DNA from: Pectobacterium punjabense
GTDB lineage: Bacteria > Pseudomonadota > Gammaproteobacteria > Enterobacterales > Enterobacteriaceae
Length of the DNA: 64,000 nucleotides
NCBI RefSeq assembly: GCF_012427845.1
Contig: NZ_CP038498.1
Coordinates: 1,240,001 to 1,304,000 of the forward strand
Direction: 5' to 3'
Shown: positions 51,065-61,682 of the stretch, piece by piece
Position numbering within the stretch: the first letter of the stretch is position 1
Layout: each line of letters begins with the position of its first letter
Made by a program: the position numbers and the translations under genes
The notes under the pieces: generated by a model
Databases searched by the model: none
Told to the model about the DNA's origin: nothing
The model's input: only the letters and a program-made list of their open reading frames with translations

Positions 51065-52930
51065 TTATTTCGTCCACTGTATAATTTTTCGCTCGATGCC
51101 AGCGGCATCCAGATCGAAGTCGGCACGGATCTCTTCCTGCGAACCTTGCGGGATAAATACATCTGGTAGCCCGATGTTCAGCACCGAGATGGCAAGGCGT
51201 TTCGCCATCAGGAATTCATTTACGCCGCTCCCGGCACCGCCCATGACTGAGTTCTCTTCCAGCGTCACGAATGTGCTGTGAGACTGTGCCAACTCTTCAA
51301 GTAACGCTTCATCTAGCGGTTTCACAAAACGCATGTCGACGAGCGTGGCGTTCAATTTCTCAGCCGCAATCTGCGCTTCCGGTAATAGCGTACCAAAATT
51401 CAGAATAGCGATCGTTTCACCCTGACGACGCACCACACCTTTACCGATTGGCAGTTCTGATAATGGCGCCAGTTCCGTACCCGTACCGTTTCCACGCGGG
51501 TAACGCACCGCTGTAGGGCCTTTCTGGTAGTGGTAGCCGGTGTGCAGCATCTGACGACATTCATTTTCATCGCTGGGTGTCATAATGACCATATTCGGGA
51601 TACAGCGTAAGAAAGAGAGATCGAATGCACCCTGATGCGTTTGCCCGTCTGCACCAACAATACCACCGCGATCGATCGCAAACAGAACCGGTAGATTCTG
51701 AATCGCCACATCGTGGATAACCTGATCGTAAGCACGTTGCAGGAAAGTAGAGTAAATGGCGACGACGGGATGATAGCCACCGACGGCCAGACCAGCAGCA
51801 AACGTTACAGCATGCTGCTCGGCAATCGCCACGTCAAAATATTGTTGCGGATAGTCGCGGGAAAATTGCACCATGCCGGAGCCTTCACGCATTGCTGGTG
51901 TGACCGCCATGAGCTTGCTGTCTTTGGCGGCAGTTTCTTGTAACCATTGGCCGAAGATCTTGGAATAGGTTGGCTGTGCGCCTTCTTTGCTTTTTGGCAA
52001 TGTGCCGCTGGCGGGATCGAATTTTGGCACGGCGTGCCAGCTGATCGGATCTTGCTCGGCGGGGGCGTACCCTTTGCCTTTCTTCGTCATGATGTGCAGA
52101 AGCTGAGGGCCTTTCAGATTACGCATATTTTTCAGCGTATGCGCCAGAGCCTGAACGTCATGACCATCGACTGGGCCGATATAGTTAAAGCCGAGCTCCT
52201 CAAATAGCGTACCTGGAACGACCATGCCTTTAAGGTGTTCTTCGGTGCGTTTCACCAGCTCTTTGATTGGAGGCAAGCCGGATAACACCTTTTTACCGCC
52301 TTCACGTAAACTGGCATAAAGCTTGCCGGATAGCAGTTGCGCCAGATGGTTGTTCAATGCACCGACGTTTTCCGAAATCGACATCTCATTGTCGTTTAGC
52401 ACCACCAGCAGATCGGATTTGATGTCGCCTGCGTGGTTCATCGCCTCAAAGGCCATGCCCGCAGTAATCGCGCCGTCACCAATCACACAAACCGTACGAC
52501 GGCCTTTTCCTTCACGCTCGGCTGCGACGGCCATGCCCAGTCCAGCACTGATGGAGGTGGATGAATGCCCGACGCTTAATACGTCATATTCACTTTCATC
52601 ACGCCACGGAAAGGGGTGCAGGCCGCCTTTTTGGCGGATCGTTGAAATACGATCGCGACGACCCGTCAGGATCTTATGCGGATAAGCCTGATGACCAACA
52701 TCCCATACCAGATGATCAAAAGGGGTGTTGTAGACGTAGTGTAGCGCAACCGTCAATTCAACCGTCCCCAACCCTGAAGCAAAATGTCCGCTTGAACGGC
52801 TGACGCTATCTAGCAAATATTGGCGCAGTTCATCGCACAGCGCTGGTAGGCTCTCTTTCGGCAACAGTCGAAGTTCATCCGGTGTTTCCACTAACGCTAA
52901 TGTAGGGTACTTCGCGGTATCAAAACTCAT
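51065..52930 (-). CDS. dxs: 1-deoxy-D-xylulose-5-phosphate synthase
   Basis: Dxs condenses pyruvate and glyceraldehyde 3-phosphate using thiamine diphosphate, the entry step of the MEP isoprenoid pathway. The 621-residue protein has the cofactor motif [15 protein letters not shown]...[13 protein letters not shown], the active-site [22 protein letters not shown] loop (here starting LVWDVGHQ), and the transketolase-type [14 protein letters not shown]. It is the last gene of xseB-ispA-dxs. E. coli has yajO next to dxs, absent here. Confidence 0.97.
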   Translation of the reverse strand: MSFDTAKYPTLALVETPDELRLLPKESLPALCDELRQYLLDSVSRSSGHFASGLGTVELTVALHYVYNTPFDHLVWDVGHQAYPHKILTGRRDRISTIRQKGGLHPFPWRDESEYDVLSVGHSSTSISAGLGMAVAAEREGKGRRTVCVIGDGAITAGMAFEAMNHAGDIKSDLLVVLNDNEMSISENVGALNNHLAQLLSGKLYASLREGGKKVLSGLPPIKELVKRTEEHLKGMVVPGTLFEELGFNYIGPVDGHDVQALAHTLKNMRNLKGPQLLHIMTKKGKGYAPAEQDPISWHAVPKFDPASGTLPKSKEGAQPTYSKIFGQWLQETAAKDSKLMAVTPAMREGSGMVQFSRDYPQQYFDVAIAEQHAVTFAAGLAVGGYHPVVAIYSTFLQRAYDQVIHDVAIQNLPVLFAIDRGGIVGADGQTHQGAFDLSFLRCIPNMVIMTPSDENECRQMLHTGYHYQKGPTAVRYPRGNGTGTELAPLSELPIGKGVVRRQGETIAILNFGTLLPEAQIAAEKLNATLVDMRFVKPLDEALLEELAQSHSTFVTLEENSVMGGAGSGVNEFLMAKRLAISVLNIGLPDVFIPQGSQEEIRADFDLDAAGIERKIIQWTK

Positions 52931-52947
52931 AGAGACTCATTAGGTAA

Positions 52948-53859
52948 TTACTTATCGCGTTCAACGATGAAATTCGCCAGCGCTTGTAGTGGTGCAATAT
53001 TCAGGGACGTAGAGCTAGATGCAACGAGATCGTCCAGCGATGCCAGTGATTCCTGATAAAGCTCCTGTGCTTTTTTTCGTGCGTTATCTAACCCCAGCAG
53101 GCTGGGGTAGGTGCTTTTACCTAACTGCTGGTCTACACCCTGACGTTTGCCTGTTGTCGCGCTGTCGCCAACAACATCGAGAATATCGTCCTGAACCTGA
53201 AAGGCGAGCCCAATCGCGTTAGCATAACGATCCAAGTGCGGTAAAGCTGCACGCCCTGCGTCACCCGCGGCGAATGCGCCCAGTCGGACTGCGGCGCGGA
53301 TCAAGGCTCCCGTTTTGTGGCGATGAATTCGCTCTAACGCAGCTAAATCGACCTGATGGCCTTCCGCTTCCAGATCGAAAGCCTGACCGCCGCACATGCC
53401 TGCTACGCCACTTGCCTGCGCTAATTCTGAGATCATTGCCAGCCGATCGCGGTCAGAAACCTGCGGCATCGGCGCATCGGTCAGTATAGAGAATGCCAGC
53501 GTTTGCAGTGCATCACCTGCCAGAATGGCGTTGGCCTCACCAAATTTGATGTGGCAGGTCGGTTGTCCGCGGCGTAAATCATCGTCATCCATTGCTGGCA
53601 GATCATCATGAATCAATGAATAGGCATGGATACATTCTACTGCCGCTGCTGGGGCATCCAGGCTCTCTAGCGGCATGCCAAACAGTTCGCCAGTAGTATA
53701 AACCAGAAATGGACGCAGGCGTTTGCCACCTAAGAGTGAGCCATACTCCATTGCATTGACCAGTGGACTACTCTGAAAGGGGAGAGCGGCGATGAAGTGC
53801 CCCAACATACGGTTAGTACGTTGGTAATGCGCATTCAGTTGCGTGCTGAAATCGGTCAT
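52948..53859 (-). CDS. ispA: Farnesyl diphosphate synthase (geranyltranstransferase)
   Basis: IspA makes geranyl and farnesyl diphosphate from IPP and DMAPP. The 303-residue protein has the first Asp-rich motif [14 protein letters not shown], the second motif [15 protein letters not shown] and [10 protein letters not shown]. Its start overlaps the xseB stop by 4 bases (ATGA), and it ends 18 bp before dxs, so the three genes are coupled. Confidence 0.97.
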   Translation of the reverse strand: MTDFSTQLNAHYQRTNRMLGHFIAALPFQSSPLVNAMEYGSLLGGKRLRPFLVYTTGELFGMPLESLDAPAAAVECIHAYSLIHDDLPAMDDDDLRRGQPTCHIKFGEANAILAGDALQTLAFSILTDAPMPQVSDRDRLAMISELAQASGVAGMCGGQAFDLEAEGHQVDLAALERIHRHKTGALIRAAVRLGAFAAGDAGRAALPHLDRYANAIGLAFQVQDDILDVVGDSATTGKRQGVDQQLGKSTYPSLLGLDNARKKAQELYQESLASLDDLVASSSTSLNIAPLQALANFIVERDK

Positions 53860-54104
53860 AGCGACTCATTATCCGGCGTAAATGGTGACAGCGGTGCATC
53901 GGGGTCGTCGCTCAGCAGGATTTGTACGCGTTGTTCGGCCTGTTGCAGCTTTTGCTGTCCCTGACGAGCGAGCTGGATGCCATGTTCGAACGCATTTAGC
54001 GCATCATCCAGCGGCAGTTCACCTGATTCGAGGCGGGTAACGATTTTTTCCAGTTCGTTCAGCGAGCTTTCAAAGCTGACTGGCTGCTCGGTCTTCTTAG
54101 GCAT
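53856..54104 (-). CDS. xseB: Exodeoxyribonuclease VII small subunit
   Basis: XseB is the small subunit of ExoVII, a single-strand exonuclease with XseA. The 82-residue protein has the family core [35 protein letters not shown], and a short charged tail. It heads xseB-ispA-dxs and is divergent from thiI, as in E. coli. Confidence 0.95.
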   Translation of the reverse strand: MPKKTEQPVSFESSLNELEKIVTRLESGELPLDDALNAFEHGIQLARQGQQKLQQAEQRVQILLSDDPDAPLSPFTPDNESL

Positions 54105-54357
54105 AGTGGTTTCAGAATCCTGGTGTTATACGCCGTTGGCTTGTAGCGGCAAAGCGTGGTATTGCGTTTAGTCACCCGTGGATGGCGTGACGATTATACG
54201 GTTAAAACGCACAGTATATCTGCATATAATGATATACTCCGCGCCCTGGATGCTATTGGTAAAATCATCTCTGTTCTGGCTGATTTTACCGATAACGTGA
54301 TTTTAGTGCTCAGGGTAAATTTATTTACACCTGTCTGACCAAGTAACGACAGCCACC

Positions 54358-55806
54358 ATGAAGTTTATCATTAAATTGTTCCCGGAAATCACCATCAAGA
54401 GCCAATCTGTGCGGTTGCGCTTTATCAAGATTCTAACCGGAAACATTCGCAACGTATTAAAACACTATGATGAAACGCTGGCGGTTGTCCGTCACTGGGA
54501 TCATATCGAAGTTCGGGCCAAAGACGAAAGCCAGCGTGGCGCGATTCGTGATGCGCTGACGAGAATTCCGGGTATTCACCATATTCTGGAAGTTGAAGAT
54601 CATTCCTATACTGATGTGCACAACATCTTTGAACAGGCGTTGGCGCTGTACCGTGAACAACTGGAAGGCAAGACGTTTTGTGTGCGGGTGAAACGCCGCG
54701 GTAAGCATGAATTTAGCTCACAGGATGTGGAACGCTATGTTGGCGGCGGGCTGAATCAGCACATTGAAACGGCGCGAGTCAATCTCACTTCTCCGCAGAT
54801 CACTGTAAATCTGGAAATCGAGCAGGATCGTCTGCTGCTGATTAAAGGCCGCTATGAAGGGATCGGCGGCTATCCGATCGGTACGCAGGAAGATGTACTG
54901 TCTCTCATTTCTGGTGGTTTCGATTCTGGTGTGTCCAGCTACATGTTGATGCGCCGAGGGTGCCGCGTGCATTACTGTTTCTTCAACCTTGGCGGTGCGG
55001 CGCACGAGATTGGGGTGAAACAGGTGGCACATTACCTGTGGAATCGATTTGGTAGTTCGCACCGGGTGCGTTTTATTGCTATCGATTTCGATCCCGTTGT
55101 CGGTGAAATTCTGGAGAAGGTTGACGACGGCCAGATGGGGGTTGTTTTGAAGCGCATGATGGTGCGTGCGGCCTCCAAAATAGCTGAGCGTTATGGCGTT
55201 CAGGCGTTGGTGACCGGTGAAGCGCTAGGGCAGGTTTCCAGCCAGACGCTGACTAACCTGCGCTTGATCGACAATGCTTCCGATACCCTGATTTTGCGCC
55301 CGCTGATTTCTCATGATAAAGAGCACATTATCAAACAGGCTCGCGAGCTGGGAACGGAAGATTTTGCTAAAACGATGCCGGAATACTGCGGTGTGATCTC
55401 CAAAAGCCCGACGGTGAAGGCGGTAAAAGCGAAGATTGAGGCCGAAGAAGGGCATTTTGATTTCGCTATTCTGGATCGTGTGGTGAGCGAAGCGCGGAAT
55501 ATTGATATTCGTGAGATCGCCGAGCAGACCAAGCAAGACGTGGTTGAAGTCGAAACGGTTGCCTCATTTGCACCAACCGACGTACTGCTGGATATCCGCT
55601 CGCCGGATGAACAGGATGATAAGCCGCTGGAGCTGGATCAGATCGAAATCAAATCCTTACCGTTCTACAAGCTGGGTACGCAGTTTGGCGATTTGGATCA
55701 GAGCAAAACCTACCTGCTTTACTGCGAGCGCGGCGTGATGAGCCGCTTGCAGGCGCTATACCTGCGTGAGCAAGGTTTTAGCAATGTGAAGGTCTACCGA
55801 CCGTAA
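54358..55806 (+). CDS. thiI: tRNA 4-thiouridine synthase / thiazole sulfur carrier ThiI
   Basis: ThiI transfers sulfur from IscS to U8 of tRNA and to ThiS for thiamine thiazole. The 482-residue protein has an N-terminal ferredoxin-like/THUMP region (about 1-165), a PP-loop [10 protein letters not shown] (about 183), Cys344 in [10 protein letters not shown] and the rhodanese Cys456 in [10 protein letters not shown]. Both cysteines sit at the same positions as in E. coli. The start at 54358 has only a weak ribosome-binding site. It converges on yajL with a palindromic element between them. Confidence 0.97.
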   Translation: MKFIIKLFPEITIKSQSVRLRFIKILTGNIRNVLKHYDETLAVVRHWDHIEVRAKDESQRGAIRDALTRIPGIHHILEVEDHSYTDVHNIFEQALALYREQLEGKTFCVRVKRRGKHEFSSQDVERYVGGGLNQHIETARVNLTSPQITVNLEIEQDRLLLIKGRYEGIGGYPIGTQEDVLSLISGGFDSGVSSYMLMRRGCRVHYCFFNLGGAAHEIGVKQVAHYLWNRFGSSHRVRFIAIDFDPVVGEILEKVDDGQMGVVLKRMMVRAASKIAERYGVQALVTGEALGQVSSQTLTNLRLIDNASDTLILRPLISHDKEHIIKQARELGTEDFAKTMPEYCGVISKSPTVKAVKAKIEAEEGHFDFAILDRVVSEARNIDIREIAEQTKQDVVEVETVASFAPTDVLLDIRSPDEQDDKPLELDQIEIKSLPFYKLGTQFGDLDQSKTYLLYCERGVMSRLQALYLREQGFSNVKVYRP

Positions 55807-55842
55807 TAGAATAAGGCGTGAGCCTTGAATTTATTCGTGGGG

Positions 55843-55952
55843 CGAAAACGGTGGTAAAGGATAGAAGAGTAAAGCGTTTGCGCCATGGATGGCGCAACCC
55901 GAGCGTACAGGGATGTATTTACAGCGTCTTTACGATCTATCTATTACCACCG
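55843..55952. repeat. Large palindromic hairpin element, copy 2
   Basis: Copy 2 of the element at 37312-37423. The outer stem CGGTGGTAA (55849-55857) pairs with TTACCACCG (55944-55952). The core from ATAGAAGAGTAAAGCG through the palindrome at 55878-55897 to GCGTCTTTACGATCTAT is nearly identical to copy 1. Two base pairs in the outer stem differ between copies on both arms, keeping the pairing. It lies between the convergent genes thiI and yajL. Confidence 0.8.
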
Positions 55953-55996
55953 CGTGATGAATAAAATCAGGCGCGCAAGCGCCTTTCTCATTTACG

Positions 55997-56587
55997 CTAA
56001 TCACGATAGTTATGAATACCCGGTGGCAGGATGAGCTGTGCGGCGACTTCAGCAGCTTTTTCTTTTCCCAGTAGCAAATCAATAATCTTCAAGGCGAAAT
56101 CCATGCTGGTGCCCGGTCCCTGTGTGGTTAACAGATTCACACGCGGATCGTAGACGACACGTTTTTCCATCCATTTTTCTGGCGCAATCTTATCCTTAAA
56201 CGCCGGATAGCCCGTCATGTTTCCGACGGGGAACAACTGATGATATTCCAGCACCAGCGCAGGCGTTGCACACATCGCAGCGACAATTTTTCCTTCCAGA
56301 TGCGCCTGTCTGATGCACTCCACCAGTATTGGGCTATCGCGGAAGCATTCCGCGCCTTGCAGTCCACCTGGTAAGACCAGCACATCGAAAGGCCGATCGG
56401 CGACGGCAGCCAGCGGCGCATCCGCCAGTAGCCTTACCCCGCGTGAGCAGACGATTTCAAGATTGCCATCGCTGGCTACGCTGGCAAGCGTGACCTGAAT
56501 ACCCGCGCGGACAAGCAAATCGATGGTCGTGACGGCTTCAGTTTCTTCACTACCAGGTGCCAGACACACCAGTGCCGATGCGGTCAT
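55997..56587 (-). CDS. yajL: Protein/nucleotide deglycase YajL (DJ-1/ThiJ family)
   Basis: YajL is a DJ-1-like oxidative-stress protein, reported as a chaperone and deglycase. The 196-residue protein equals E. coli YajL in length, with nucleophile Cys106 in [10 protein letters not shown], the elbow glutamate in APGSEETEA, and [14 protein letters not shown]. The start at 56587 follows AAGGAAAA. It lies within the panE 3' end (38-base overlap), so panE and yajL form one operon. Confidence 0.95.
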   Translation of the reverse strand: MTASALVCLAPGSEETEAVTTIDLLVRAGIQVTLASVASDGNLEIVCSRGVRLLADAPLAAVADRPFDVLVLPGGLQGAECFRDSPILVECIRQAHLEGKIVAAMCATPALVLEYHQLFPVGNMTGYPAFKDKIAPEKWMEKRVVYDPRVNLLTTQGPGTSMDFALKIIDLLLGKEKAAEVAAQLILPPGIHNYRD

Positions 56588-57458
56588 AATCGTTTTCCTT
56601 TTGCTTAATGTAGTCAAACAGGCGGGCATTTTCGGGGAGCGTCAGGCCGTGAAGACGTGCTCGGTGCAGTAAATACCCGGTAATGTAGTCAATTTCGGTA
56701 TGTCGCTGAGCGATGACGTCCTGCAACATTGATGAGGTATTTGCTGCGGTGTTCTGAATAATTTGATTCACGTAGAGCAGTAGACTGTCTTGCGATGTAT
56801 GGAAGCCCTCTCGTTCCATAACATCGGCTACTTCCTGACAAAGTGAAGCGATCGGTTCTGGATAGGCGGCAAGTTCGCCATTGGTGCAGTGATATTTCAC
56901 TGTTAGCGGATTGATGACGCAGTTAGCCGCCAGCTTCAGCCAGCAGGTCGCGCTGATATTGCTATGCCAGGCCACATCAGGTAAAGCCTGATGGAGTATT
57001 TCAGCTAAATGACTTTGACTACTGTCCCCGTTAAACGTCCCTATGTGCGTCGTGCCTGCGGCAACGTGTACAACGTTGTTTGCGTCGCGCCGTGCGGCAT
57101 GGGTGGTGATTCCGATCACCAGCGGCTGTAGTAACCGCGGTAATTCTTCCTGTGTACCCATGCCGTTATGTAATAGCAGAATCGTGCAATGTGGGTTGAG
57201 CTGGGGCAACAGTATGGTAACGGCATCGGAGACCTGCCAGGCTTTTAGCGTGACCAGCAGCAACTCGCTCTGGGCAAGGTGATCGGGATCGTTAGCTGTC
57301 AGATTGAGATTACAGTGCTGGCCGTCCAGCATGGTGACATTGACCGCACAATACGGTTGCGGAATGCGGAGCCATCCCTGGACATCATGCCCTTGCTGAT
57401 GCAACGATGCGAGCCAAAGTTGGCCTAGCGCACCACAGCCAAGAACGGTGATTTTCAT
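56550..57458 (-). CDS. panE: 2-dehydropantoate 2-reductase (ketopantoate reductase)
   Basis: PanE reduces ketopantoate to pantoate with NADPH in coenzyme A synthesis. The 302-residue protein has the nucleotide-binding GCGALGQLW (GxGxxG), VTLKAWQV with the catalytic Lys, LLLHNGMGT, and [12 protein letters not shown] with the second catalytic Lys. The start at 57458 follows AGGGAGA; the frame open to 57503 adds 15 unsupported residues. It is divergent from yajQ. Confidence 0.95.
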   Translation of the reverse strand: MKITVLGCGALGQLWLASLHQQGHDVQGWLRIPQPYCAVNVTMLDGQHCNLNLTANDPDHLAQSELLLVTLKAWQVSDAVTILLPQLNPHCTILLLHNGMGTQEELPRLLQPLVIGITTHAARRDANNVVHVAAGTTHIGTFNGDSSQSHLAEILHQALPDVAWHSNISATCWLKLAANCVINPLTVKYHCTNGELAAYPEPIASLCQEVADVMEREGFHTSQDSLLLYVNQIIQNTAANTSSMLQDVIAQRHTEIDYITGYLLHRARLHGLTLPENARLFDYIKQKENDYDRIGTGVSGTW

Positions 57459-57646
57459 GTACGTCTCCCTTATTTGATGCGGGCGCTGTCGTTCTGCCAT
57501 CATAGGCTATCATTCATGTCACGATCTTGTGCTATTCGGCCTGTTTACCCGATATAGAGTAAAAATCGGGATCGTGTCTGGTATCTTGCTTATCGCAGAA
57601 GAGCGGTTATTATGCTCGCCAGCCACATTTGTCAGGAGAGCGAATT

Positions 57647-58138
57647 ATGCCATCTTTCGATATTGTTTCGGAAATTGATATGCAGGAAGTCCGTAACGCG
57701 GTGGAAAATGCCACGCGTGAGCTGAGCACACGCTGGGATTTTCGTAATGTTCCGGCCAGCTTTGAACTGAATGAGAAATCGCAAAGTATTAAAGCGACCA
57801 GCGAGTCTGATTTTCAGGTGCAGCAACTGATTGATATTATGCGCGAGAAACTGCTGAAGCGTGGGATTGAAGGTGGGGCGTTAGAGGTCCCGGAAGCGTT
57901 CGAGCACAGCGGTAAAACGTACAGCGTGGAAGCGAAGCTGAAGCAAGGCATTGAAACTACGTTGGCGAAGCAAATTATCAAGCTGATTAAAGACAGCAAG
58001 CTGAAAGTGCAGGCGCAGATTCAAGGTGAACAGGTTCGCGTTACTGGGAAATCACGTGATGATTTACAAGGTGTGATGGCATTGATTCGCGGTGGTAATT
58101 TGGGACAGCCGTTCCAGTTTACTAACTTCCGCGATTGA
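57647..58138 (+). CDS. yajQ: YajQ nucleotide-binding protein
   Basis: YajQ-family proteins bind nucleic acid or nucleotides, and some members bind cyclic di-GMP. The 163-residue protein has [34 protein letters not shown] and two tandem ferredoxin-like halves ending [10 protein letters not shown]. The start at 57647 has CAGGAGAG upstream. The length equals E. coli YajQ. Its role in this organism is not shown by the sequence. Confidence 0.94.
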   Translation: MPSFDIVSEIDMQEVRNAVENATRELSTRWDFRNVPASFELNEKSQSIKATSESDFQVQQLIDIMREKLLKRGIEGGALEVPEAFEHSGKTYSVEAKLKQGIETTLAKQIIKLIKDSKLKVQAQIQGEQVRVTGKSRDDLQGVMALIRGGNLGQPFQFTNFRD

Positions 58139-58166
58139 TACTTTTAGTCCCATGTCGGTGAATAAC

Positions 58167-58188
58167 AAGGCCAGCGAAAGCTGGCCTT
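58167..58188. terminator. Bidirectional terminator between yajQ and yajR
   Basis: AAGGCCAGC-GAAA-GCTGGCCTT, a 9-bp stem with a GNRA-type tetraloop, followed by TT on the plus strand. It lies between convergent genes. Confidence 0.88.
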
Positions 58189-58197
58189 TTGCTTGAC

Positions 58198-59562
58198 TTA
58201 AACTTGGCCCGCTACTTGTTCTAACTGCTGCCGATTGGTCTTTTTGTTGTCGATCTTCACATAGGCGCTGTATTCATCCGGCACGATAACGACTTCCGCA
58301 ACGCCGGGCTGAGTGCGAATTCTCTGTTCCAACTCACTATCCTGCAATGCTAAATCAGTCAGAGAGATTCTCAGACTACTGAGATAGGGCGGTTCCTGCA
58401 TGGTGAAGCTGACGAATAGCCAGATAGCCGCAATGGCTGCGCCAGCCATAAACACGACAGATGCGCCATAAAGCTCAAACAGCCCGCCACCGAGACTTCC
58501 TCCGATTGCTACACCGATAAACTGTGTGGTGGAGTAAACCCCCATTGCAGTGCCTTTGTATCCGGCAGGCGATTCCTTGCTGATTAGCGATGGTAGCAGC
58601 GCCTCCATGACGTTAAAAGCCAGGAAGAACAACTGTACGCCGATGATAATTTGCCAGAGATGGTTACCCGCATCCCACAGGACGACCTCTGCGGCGATTA
58701 ATACCACGATGCAACCGATGAAAACCTGCTTCATCCGCCTTTTCACTTCGGCATAGATAATGAAGGGGACGACACCGGCAAAGGAAACCAACATAGTGAC
58801 TAGGTAAACTTTCCAGTGATCTTGCGGTTCCAGTCCTGCGGATTCCATTGCGCGGGGTAGGGCAACGAAGCTCGACATCAATAAAATATGCAGGCACATG
58901 ATGCCGATATTCAGTTTCAGCAGGCGGCTATTGCCGAGCACCTTGCGGAAACTGCCACGTACCATCGCTGATTCTCGATTCAGGACGTGTGCTGGTGCGG
59001 AAGGAATCAATGTCAGCGTGATAGCAATGCCCGCGAGTGATAGAACGGCGATGCCCCAGAAAAGTGCCTGCAAGCCGAAAGCGTGAGTAATGATAGGACC
59101 AAGGACCATGGCGATAGCAAAGGTGACGCCGAAGCTCACGCCGATAAACGCCATAGCTTTGGTTCGGTTTTGTTCACGCGTCAGGTCGGAAAGCAGCGCC
59201 ATGACGGCAGCGGAGATGGCGCCCGCGCCCTGCAATGCCCTGCCAAGGATAATGCCCCAAATGGAGTCGCTCAGTGCGGCGATGGCGCTACCCAGTGCAA
59301 AAATGAGTAGTCCCCCGACGATCAGCGGCTTTCTACCAATACGGTCGGAGACCAGACCGAAGGGGATCTGGAAAATAGCCTGCATCAAACCATAGATACC
59401 AATCGCAATCCCGATCAGTGCTTCACTGGCACCTTGTAATGCCATACCGTAGGTGGTCAAAACGGGCAACACCATGAACATGCCAAGCATGCGTAGTGAA
59501 AAAACGGCACCCAAGCCCCATGTGGCGCGTAATTCGCCTGGGGTCATTTTATTATCGTTCAT
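58198..59562 (-). CDS. yajR: MFS transporter YajR
   Basis: The 454-residue protein has 12 membrane helices of the drug:proton antiporter type, with the motif A loop GLVSDRIGRKPLIVGGLLIF. It also has the C-terminal cytosolic ferredoxin-like YAM domain typical of YajR (RISLTDLALQDSELEQRI, VAEVVIVPDEYSAYVKID). The substrate is unknown. It follows the cyo operon on the same strand, separated by a terminator and a G-rich tract near its promoter. Confidence 0.94.
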   Translation of the reverse strand: MNDNKMTPGELRATWGLGAVFSLRMLGMFMVLPVLTTYGMALQGASEALIGIAIGIYGLMQAIFQIPFGLVSDRIGRKPLIVGGLLIFALGSAIAALSDSIWGIILGRALQGAGAISAAVMALLSDLTREQNRTKAMAFIGVSFGVTFAIAMVLGPIITHAFGLQALFWGIAVLSLAGIAITLTLIPSAPAHVLNRESAMVRGSFRKVLGNSRLLKLNIGIMCLHILLMSSFVALPRAMESAGLEPQDHWKVYLVTMLVSFAGVVPFIIYAEVKRRMKQVFIGCIVVLIAAEVVLWDAGNHLWQIIIGVQLFFLAFNVMEALLPSLISKESPAGYKGTAMGVYSTTQFIGVAIGGSLGGGLFELYGASVVFMAGAAIAAIWLFVSFTMQEPPYLSSLRISLTDLALQDSELEQRIRTQPGVAEVVIVPDEYSAYVKIDNKKTNRQQLEQVAGQV

Positions 59563-59647
59563 TCATTACCTCTGAAAACAATTGGCGCTATTTTAGTGCG
59601 TTATTGGCCAGACAGTAAACGATAGGTTTGTTACGTGATTTGGCGGA

Positions 59648-59698
59648 GGGGAAAGTAGGGGAGGAAAGTAGGGGGGGAAAGTAGGGGAAAGTAGAGGG
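59648..59698 (+). repeat. G-rich near-repeat with four runs of at least four G
   Basis: The unit GGGGAAAGTA occurs about four times with small changes. G-runs are at 59648-59651, 59658-59661, 59671-59677 and 59684-59687, with loops of 6, 9 and 6 bases, and GGG at 59696-59698. This meets the usual pattern for an intramolecular G-quadruplex. It lies 86-136 bp upstream of the yajR start, on that gene's template strand. Confidence 0.75.
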
Positions 59699-59703
59699 AA
59701 AAG

Positions 59704-59724
59704 AAAAACGCAGGGAGCGTTTTT
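59704..59724. terminator. Secondary hairpin in the cyoE-yajR gap
   Basis: AAAAACGC-AGGGA-GCGTTTTT, an 8-bp stem with A and T flanks inside the stem. It may back up the stronger terminator at 59775-59808. A second small dyad (GTCGC...GCGAC) follows. Confidence 0.45.
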
Positions 59725-59774
59725 CAACGTCGCTTTTGCGACGGCCCGAAGGGGGGAGAGCAGGAAGCTCGCCA

Positions 59775-59808
59775 TAAAAAAACAGGCGGACGAGCCACCT
59801 GTTTTTTA
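59775..59808 (-). terminator. Terminator of the cyo operon
   Basis: On the minus strand ACAGGTGG...CCGCCTGT with flanking A- and T-runs (six or more T), 22 bases past the cyoE stop. Confidence 0.88.
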
Positions 59809-59830
59809 ATGTATAGAACGCAGCTTGTGA

Positions 59831-60721
59831 TTAACGCAGATAGGTCAGCAGGACTTCATGCGCTGGCGCCATTGAATCTACAGACATCATCACGCTCAGT
59901 GAGGTAATCGCGACGATGGAGAAAACAAACAGCTTTCTTGCCCATACGCGGTCATCAATCGCATTTTTATAGCCTGACAACGCCATACCTAACCACCATA
60001 CGCTAACTGCGGCGGCAACGATGAGGTATTTGTAGCCGGCGTAACCGCCGAGAGACAGCATCAATGTTGCGACCGCAAACGCGACGATATAGAGCGTGAT
60101 GTGGTTTTTCGCAACGGAGATACCTTTCACAACAGGTAGTACCGGGATGTTAGCTGCTTGATAATCCTTGAAGCGGAAAATCGCAATCGCGTAGGAATGC
60201 GGCATCTGCCACAGGCTAAAGATCAACAGTAGAATCAATGCACCCGCGTCGAACTGGTTGCTGACGGCGCAGTAACCAATAACCGGGGGTGCTGCGCCGG
60301 ACAGGCTGCCAATCAGCGTGCCATAAACAGAATGCCGCTTCATATACAGGCTATATACACCGACATACACAACGAATCCCATCACCGCCAGCCACATAGC
60401 CAGCGGATTAGCCGCGATGTACAGCAGAGCAAAGCCCGCAATACCTAACAGCGATGCGTAAACCAGCGTTACCTTCAGCGAAATCAGTCCTTTTACCAGA
60501 ACCCGATTTTTGGTTCTCTCCATTTTCTTGTCGATGTCGCGGTCAATAACGTTGTTAAACACGCAGCCAGATGCAACGACTAACGACACACCCACGAGGG
60601 TGGCGAGAAACAAGGGATAATCAATGCGGCCTTGTGCCGCAAGGAGAAACCCACCGATAACGGAAATCAGATTTCCGAAAATAATTCCTGGTTTAGTAAC
60701 TTGCAGGTATTGCTTAATCAT
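59831..60721 (-). CDS. cyoE: Protoheme IX farnesyltransferase (heme O synthase)
   Basis: CyoE farnesylates heme B to heme O for cytochrome bo oxidase. The 296-residue UbiA-family membrane protein has the Asp-rich motif [18 protein letters not shown] and about nine helices. It lies 14 bases after cyoD as the last cyo gene. The farnesyl donor is the product of ispA, which lies in the same window. Confidence 0.97.
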   Translation of the reverse strand: MIKQYLQVTKPGIIFGNLISVIGGFLLAAQGRIDYPLFLATLVGVSLVVASGCVFNNVIDRDIDKKMERTKNRVLVKGLISLKVTLVYASLLGIAGFALLYIAANPLAMWLAVMGFVVYVGVYSLYMKRHSVYGTLIGSLSGAAPPVIGYCAVSNQFDAGALILLLIFSLWQMPHSYAIAIFRFKDYQAANIPVLPVVKGISVAKNHITLYIVAFAVATLMLSLGGYAGYKYLIVAAAVSVWWLGMALSGYKNAIDDRVWARKLFVFSIVAITSLSVMMSVDSMAPAHEVLLTYLR

Positions 60722-60735
60722 CTTTTACGGCTCTG

Positions 60736-61068
60736 TTACTGGATCATCATATTGTGGTGTGCGCTCATCATAATCCAGATGGAGCCCACGACGACAATCG
60801 CGATAATCAGGACGGCAAACACAAGAGCCACCACGTTCCAGCGCTCTTCTGAGGACGTATTCAGGTGCAGGAAGTACACCAGATGCACCAGAATTTGAAC
60901 CACTGCACATCCCACCACCGTGAAAAGAATGGCGTTATGCGATGCGGTGCCGCTCATGACCATACTGAAAGGAATGACTGTCAAAATAACAGACAGAACA
61001 AAACCTATCACATACGACTTAACGCTACCGTGGCTGGCACCTGCATGATCGGTTGTTGAATGACTCAT
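60736..61068 (-). CDS. cyoD: Cytochrome bo(3) ubiquinol oxidase subunit IV
   Basis: CyoD is the small assembly subunit of the oxidase. The 110-residue protein has three membrane helices ([43 protein letters not shown] split by a loop; [20 protein letters not shown]). The start at 61068 shares its first base with the cyoC stop (TAATG), showing coupling; the frame open to 61113 is not used. Confidence 0.96.
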   Translation of the reverse strand: MSHSTTDHAGASHGSVKSYVIGFVLSVILTVIPFSMVMSGTASHNAILFTVVGCAVVQILVHLVYFLHLNTSSEERWNVVALVFAVLIIAIVVVGSIWIMMSAHHNMMIQ

Positions 61069-61682
61069 TAGATTGCCCCCAGCAGATAAACAACGGTGAA
61101 GACACAAATCCACACCACGTCAAGGAAGTGCCAGAACAGGCTCAGACACATCAGACGCGTTTTGTTGGTTGCAGTCAGCCCACGTTTGGACACCTGAATC
61201 ATCATGATGACCAACCAGATCAGACCGCCCGTTACGTGGAGCCCGTGAGTACCGACCAGTGCGAAGAAGGCGGACAGGAACGCGCTGCGATCCGGGCCAT
61301 AGCCTTCAACGATCAGGTGATGGAATTCATAGATTTCCATCCCGATAAACACCAGACCGAACAAGAAGGTCACACCTAACCAGGTATTAACCTGAGCTTT
61401 GTTGCCCTTGTTCATGGCGATCATCGCCATGCCGTAAGTAATACTACTGAACAACAGCGCGAACGTTTCCACCAGCACGAAAGGCAGTTGGAAAATGTCT
61501 TTCCCGCTTGGGCCACCAGCAGTACCGTTAACCAGTACCGCATAGGTCGCGAACAGTGACCCGAAAATGATCAGGTCGCTCATCAGGTAGACCCAGAAGC
61601 CAAATACCTTATTGGCTCCTGTGTCGTGGTGCCCATGCTCTGCATGGGCGGTATTGTGGTTAGTCAGAGTTTCAGTTGACAT
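61068..61682 (-). CDS. cyoC: Cytochrome bo(3) ubiquinol oxidase subunit III
   Basis: The 204-residue membrane protein has five helices and the COX3-family motifs [20 protein letters not shown] and [19 protein letters not shown]. It overlaps the cyoB end by 11 bases and the cyoD start by one. Confidence 0.97.
   Translation of the reverse strand: MSTETLTNHNTAHAEHGHHDTGANKVFGFWVYLMSDLIIFGSLFATYAVLVNGTAGGPSGKDIFQLPFVLVETFALLFSSITYGMAMIAMNKGNKAQVNTWLGVTFLFGLVFIGMEIYEFHHLIVEGYGPDRSAFLSAFFALVGTHGLHVTGGLIWLVIMMIQVSKRGLTATNKTRLMCLSLFWHFLDVVWICVFTVVYLLGAI

Noticed and set aside
54105..54357. TPP riboswitch before thiI, and FMN riboswitch before ribD or ribH
   Set aside because: The conserved CTGAGA-type TPP core and the RFN core were not seen upstream of thiI, thiL, ribD or ribH.
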